Origin: Spirochaetaceae bacterium
GTDB taxonomy: Bacteria; Spirochaetota; Spirochaetia; Treponematales; Breznakiellaceae
Reading direction: 5' to 3'
DNA length: 9,390 nt
Assembly: GCA_031265025.1 (NCBI GenBank)
Contig: JAISDF010000252.1
Location: 1 to 9,390 of the forward strand
Shown here piece after piece: positions 7,252-9,390 of the stretch. The position numbers and the translations under genes are program-made. The notes beneath the pieces were generated by a model that saw only the letters and a list, made by a program, of their open reading frames with translations, was not told the DNA's origin and did no database searches. Every line of letters starts with the position of its first letter. The first letter of the stretch is position 1.

Positions 7252-7677
7252 ATGGGAATTCTTGACCGCCTGGGCAGGGTGCTAGAAAGCCGCATAAACG
7301 ACGGATTCCGCCGTAAATACGGAAACGAAACAACGGACCCTGACCTTGAAGATGCCTACAGCGAACTAAACGACTACCTGTCCGGGCGGGACAAGGCAAA
7401 GGACAGTTTTGACCAAACCAGAAGGCCGGAACAAAAAGCGCCCGGACAGCCCCCCGTTCCCGAAGAACTTAAACCCGATTTTGCCGAACTGGGCGTTCCC
7501 TTTGGCGCTGACAAAAGAACCTGCAAGGAAGCCTACAAAAAACTCCTCAAAACCCACCACCCCGACCGGGCCCATGAAGGCAACATGAAAAAAGCCACCG
7601 AAAAGACAGCGCGGGTCAACGCCGCCTATGAACGCATAGAAAAGCGGCGCAAAGAATGGGACCCGGACAGAAGCTAA
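7252..7677 (+). CDS. Small protein with C-terminal J-domain (DnaJ-like)
   Basis: The product is 141 residues. About 74-130 is a J-domain: DFAELGVPF opens helix I, AYKKLLKTHHPDRA gives helix II and the diagnostic HPD tripeptide (103-105), and RVNAAYERIEKRR is helix III. J-domains stimulate the ATPase of a DnaK/Hsp70 partner, so a co-chaperone role is likely; there is no G/F linker, zinc-finger or C-terminal substrate domain, so this is not canonical DnaJ. The N-terminal 45 residues begin MGILDRLGRVLESRIND and look like a short amphipathic helix plus an acidic helix, then a proline/glutamine-rich linker. I recall similar N-termini on short treponemal J-proteins, but cannot check. The start is fixed by an in-frame TAG at 7240-7242, only nine bases before the ATG. 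No ribosome binding site fits in that gap. Confidence 0.85.
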   Translation: MGILDRLGRVLESRINDGFRRKYGNETTDPDLEDAYSELNDYLSGRDKAKDSFDQTRRPEQKAPGQPPVPEELKPDFAELGVPFGADKRTCKEAYKKLLKTHHPDRAHEGNMKKATEKTARVNAAYERIEKRRKEWDPDRS

Positions 7678-7707
7678 TCTCCCCCGCCGCCCGGCCGATA
7701 ATAGAGC

Positions 7708-8280
7708 ATGAAAACGAAAATCGTCCTTTTGACCCTTATTTTTACGATGCCGCCCCTTTTCGCCAACGGTTTCGGTCCCTTTTTGGCCCAGGGGGATATG
7801 GATACGCTTCTGGCACAGTACCCGGTCATGCGGCCGGAACTTGAAAGACTGTTCTTCAGCATGTCGGGCAACAGCGCCCAGACCAGGGAATTCGCCGAAA
7901 TGGTCGACCATTCGAGCCAGCTCATGGAAGCCTTTCTCTTTTGGACCAACGGCCCGGTCATAAGCGCCGGGGAATTTTCAGGCGCCTTTCAAGACATAGT
8001 AAGCCGCCCCAAACCAGCGGAAATGCAGGAACTGTTCAGCAAGTACAGCCTGGGCAGCAACGGCTTCGGCAAATTCTACCTCACGACCACCACCACCCTG
8101 ATACTCTACACCCGCCAGTACTTCGCCGAAGAAAAAGCCAAACTCCCCTCCGGCTCCGAAGAGTACCTCTATCTGGAACAAAAACTCGCCTCCATAGACG
8201 CCTTCCTCGCGGACATACACCCCGGCGACCTTGACCAGATACAAAAATCTTCTCTATCAATAATCAGGATAATGATGTAA
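7708..8280 (+). CDS. Exported protein of unknown function
   Basis: I do not recognise the family. The product is 190 residues. It opens with a signal peptide, MKTKIVLLTLIFTMPPLFANG, with a two-lysine n-region, a hydrophobic core at about 5-14 and a probable cleavage after A19. There is no lipobox cysteine near the site and no cysteine elsewhere in the mature chain. The remainder looks mostly helical, with aromatic residues spread through it and a run of five threonines at about 126-130 encoded by near-identical ACC codons. No later membrane helix is clear. The protein is therefore probably periplasmic. It starts 30 bases after the J-domain gene stop and may be co-transcribed with it. The upstream sequence has no real Shine-Dalgarno, only GATAATAGAGC before the ATG. 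Strong preference for C-ending codons matches the flanking genes, supporting a native coding sequence. Confidence 0.8.
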   Translation: MKTKIVLLTLIFTMPPLFANGFGPFLAQGDMDTLLAQYPVMRPELERLFFSMSGNSAQTREFAEMVDHSSQLMEAFLFWTNGPVISAGEFSGAFQDIVSRPKPAEMQELFSKYSLGSNGFGKFYLTTTTTLILYTRQYFAEEKAKLPSGSEEYLYLEQKLASIDAFLADIHPGDLDQIQKSSLSIIRIMM

Positions 8281-8310
8281 AATACACGGAAGTTGTTTCA
8301 AAAGAGCCAA

Positions 8311-8332
8311 TTTCAAAACTGAAGTTTTGAAA
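8311..8332. repeat. 22-base perfect palindrome with extra direct half-copy
   Basis: TTTCAAAACT (8311-8320) and its exact complement AGTTTTGAAA (8323-8332) flank a GA centre, so RNA could fold with a TGAA loop. A direct copy of the half, TTTCAAAA, occurs at 8296-8303. No U-tract follows on either strand, which argues against an intrinsic terminator. It lies between the exported-protein gene and the flavoprotein gene and could be an operator or a dispersed intergenic repeat. Confidence 0.6.
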
Positions 8333-8358
8333 GAACCTCAAAACAGCAAGTGTATATT
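8327..8358 (+). promoter_or_regulatory. possible promoter of the flavoprotein gene
   Basis: TTGAAA (8327-8332) and TATATT (8353-8358) match the -35 and -10 consensus at four to five positions each. The 20-base spacing is longer than optimal, so an activator or a different -35 may be needed. The -35 overlaps one arm of the 22-base palindrome and the -10 lies inside a second palindrome, which suggests regulated transcription. Confidence 0.35.
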
Positions 8359-8365
8359 TACACTT
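8348..8365. promoter_or_regulatory. 18-base palindromic operator candidate
   Basis: AAGTGTATATTTACACTT has perfect 7-base arms (AAGTGTA and TACACTT) around TATT. It covers the candidate -10 and sits just before the ribosome site at 8369-8378. The size and symmetry suit a dimeric helix-turn-helix repressor. In RNA the same arms could form a hairpin next to the ribosome site. No regulator gene is in the window, so the binding protein is unknown. Confidence 0.45.
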
Positions 8366-8368
8366 ATT

Positions 8369-8378
8369 AAGGAGGAGG
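8369..8378 (+). promoter_or_regulatory. strong Shine-Dalgarno of the flavoprotein gene
   Basis: AAGGAGGAGG lies directly before tandem ATG codons at 8381 and 8384. The AGGAGG core ends five bases before the first ATG, which decides the start. It contrasts with the two plus-strand genes upstream, which lack any such site. Confidence 0.85.
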
Positions 8379-8380
8379 AA

Positions 8381-9390
8381 ATGATGAGAACGCGGTTGAA
8401 AAAAGCGGTGGTTTTGATGACGGTGGCAGCGCTCTTCTGCGCGCTTGCGGCGTGCATGGCGCCGAAAGGAAGGGTTACCCCCTCTTTCAAAGCCGGAGTG
8501 TACCAGGGCAAGGCAAACGGGAACAGCAGCGAAATTGTAGTCGAGACTGAATTTACAAATGACGCCATCAAGCGTATCACCATTGTATCCGAGGGAGAGA
8601 CGCTTCGGGTCGCGCAGCCCGCACTGGAACGTATCCCGGCGGCGATTGTCGAAACACAGTCGCTTGCGGTGGACGCGATTTCCACATGTACCGTAACAAG
8701 TTATGCCGTCATTGCCGCGGTAGAAGACTGCGTAAGGCAGGCCGGCGGCGATGTCGCTGGGCTCTCGACGCCTCTGCCCTCACCGCCTAAAAAAGGCGAC
8801 ACGGTGATTCAGGCGGATGTTGTTATCGCCGGTGCAGGGCTTGCGGGTCTGTCGGCGGCTCTGGCGGCCGTTGATACAGGCAAGACCGTTGTTATGTTTG
8901 AAAAGAACGATGTCGCGGGCGGAAGCTCCTCGTTGTCAGGAGGATTTATCACCGGTATCGGTACCGACATGCAAAGGGAAGTCGGATATATAGAGTCAGT
9001 AGACAGTTATCTTAAATTCTGGCTGGACAGCGCGGGCGCAAGCGAGCGCAGGTCCCAGGCAGACACAAGCGCCATTCGTTCTCTTATTGAAAGATCCGCC
9101 TCGGATGTATACTTTCTGATTGATCACGGCGTTGGTCTGCATGAACCAAACGGCATGGGCGGCCCGGAACTGCGCTGGCATCATAGCGACTGGCGTAAGG
9201 GCTGGCAGGCGTCTTCACCGGCCGGCGGCGTGGATCATATTATCCGTTCTTTGCAATATCTTTCACAGAAGCCAAACTTTAAAATTTATTACACCACGCC
9301 CGTTACCGGTCTTGTAACAAATTCACAGGGCAGGGTTACCGGGGTAACCGCAAAGGCTGAGGACGGGTCTACCATCACAGTACAAAACGC
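8381..9390 (+). CDS. FMN- and FAD-binding flavoprotein lipoprotein, fumarate/urocanate reductase-like, truncated at window edge
   Basis: The frame is open from ATG 8381 to the right edge (336 codons plus two bases). A lipoprotein signal comes first: MMRTRLKKAV, a hydrophobic core, then the lipobox LAAC with C25 as the lipidated residue, so the protein is anchored in the envelope. An FMN-binding domain spans about 36-122 (GVYQGKANG; IPAAIVETQSLAVDAI), with STCTVTS at 101-107 in place of the usual SGATVTS. The FAD-binding domain begins near 144: ADVVIAGAGLAGLSAAL has GAGLAG at 151-156, E174 ends the second strand, and GGSSSLSGGF (180-189) contacts FAD. ASSPAGGVDHIIRSL lies at about 277-291. This architecture is that of fumarate, urocanate and related enoate reductases that use an organic acid as terminal electron acceptor. 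The substrate cannot be told because the catalytic part lies outside. Codon use (more GCG, GTT, GGT) differs from the neighbours. Confidence 0.9.
   Translation, partial: MMRTRLKKAVVLMTVAALFCALAACMAPKGRVTPSFKAGVYQGKANGNSSEIVVETEFTNDAIKRITIVSEGETLRVAQPALERIPAAIVETQSLAVDAISTCTVTSYAVIAAVEDCVRQAGGDVAGLSTPLPSPPKKGDTVIQADVVIAGAGLAGLSAALAAVDTGKTVVMFEKNDVAGGSSSLSGGFITGIGTDMQREVGYIESVDSYLKFWLDSAGASERRSQADTSAIRSLIERSASDVYFLIDHGVGLHEPNGMGGPELRWHHSDWRKGWQASSPAGGVDHIIRSLQYLSQKPNFKIYYTTPVTGLVTNSQGRVTGVTAKAEDGSTITVQN

Noticed and set aside
7142..7399. 85-codon minus-strand open frame before galM
   Set aside because: Overlaps the J-domain gene antisense, ends in the TAG upstream of the stranded lipobox, and shows no family features. 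Its end is in frame with galM but separated by that stop.
7366..7911. 181-codon minus-strand open frame opposite the J-domain and exported-protein genes
   Set aside because: The plus-strand frames carry an HPD J-domain and a signal peptide; the antisense product is a Phe/Gly-rich shadow.
8311..8332. Intrinsic terminator for the exported-protein gene
   Set aside because: The stem is AT-rich and no U-run follows on either strand, so it does not meet the usual terminator form.
1..9390. Mobile element, CRISPR array, tRNA or rRNA
   Set aside because: No transposase or integrase frames, no regularly spaced repeats, and no recognisable tRNA or rRNA sequence found on reading both strands.

Overview
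The window reads as a spirochaete chromosome segment, most likely a Treponema or termite-gut/rumen treponeme relative. The main reason is the minus-strand cluster atpE - DUF2764 gene - atpA - atpB - atpD - atpI. This is the V-type (A/V) ATPase gene order I know from Treponema pallidum, Borrelia, Chlamydia and Bacteroidetes. It differs from the Enterococcus/archaeal order, which has separate C, F and G/H subunit genes. The sequence is moderately GC-rich, well above T. pallidum or T. denticola genes as I know them. Genus is inference.

Layout. Positions 1-5939 (minus strand) hold a tightly packed V-ATPase operon. It is transcribed right to left from a good sigma70-type promoter at about 5995-6023. 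Three junctions overlap: atpE/DUF2764 (TAATG), DUF2764/atpA (ATGA) and atpD/atpI (ATGA). atpB and atpD have short spacers. atpI runs off the left edge, so its membrane domain and any atpK ring gene lie outside. The products make the catalytic A3B3 head, the central rotor stalk (D), the peripheral stalk (E, I) and one uncharacterised small subunit.

Positions 6050-7084 (minus strand) hold galM, an aldose 1-epimerase, just upstream of the ATPase promoter. A hydrophobic stretch ending in a perfect lipobox lies in frame upstream of its ATG but has no usable start codon.

Positions 7085-7251 are a divergent intergenic region with short GC-rich palindromes. Positions 7252-8280 (plus strand) hold two short genes: a protein with a C-terminal J-domain, and an exported protein of unknown function. 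Neither has a Shine-Dalgarno sequence, and both have a -10-like hexamer a few bases before the ATG.

Positions 8281-8380 are a regulatory intergenic region with two perfect inverted repeats and a strong ribosome binding site. It precedes a lipoprotein flavoenzyme (8381 to the right edge) of the FMN-binding plus FAD-binding fumarate/urocanate reductase type, cut by the window end.

Functionally the window combines ion-motive ATP metabolism, sugar mutarotation and a probable envelope reductase that would use an organic acid as electron acceptor. This fits a fermentative anaerobe. I see no rRNA, tRNA, insertion sequence, prophage or CRISPR array, no intrinsic terminator with a clear U-tract, and no gene-free stretch over 300 bases.
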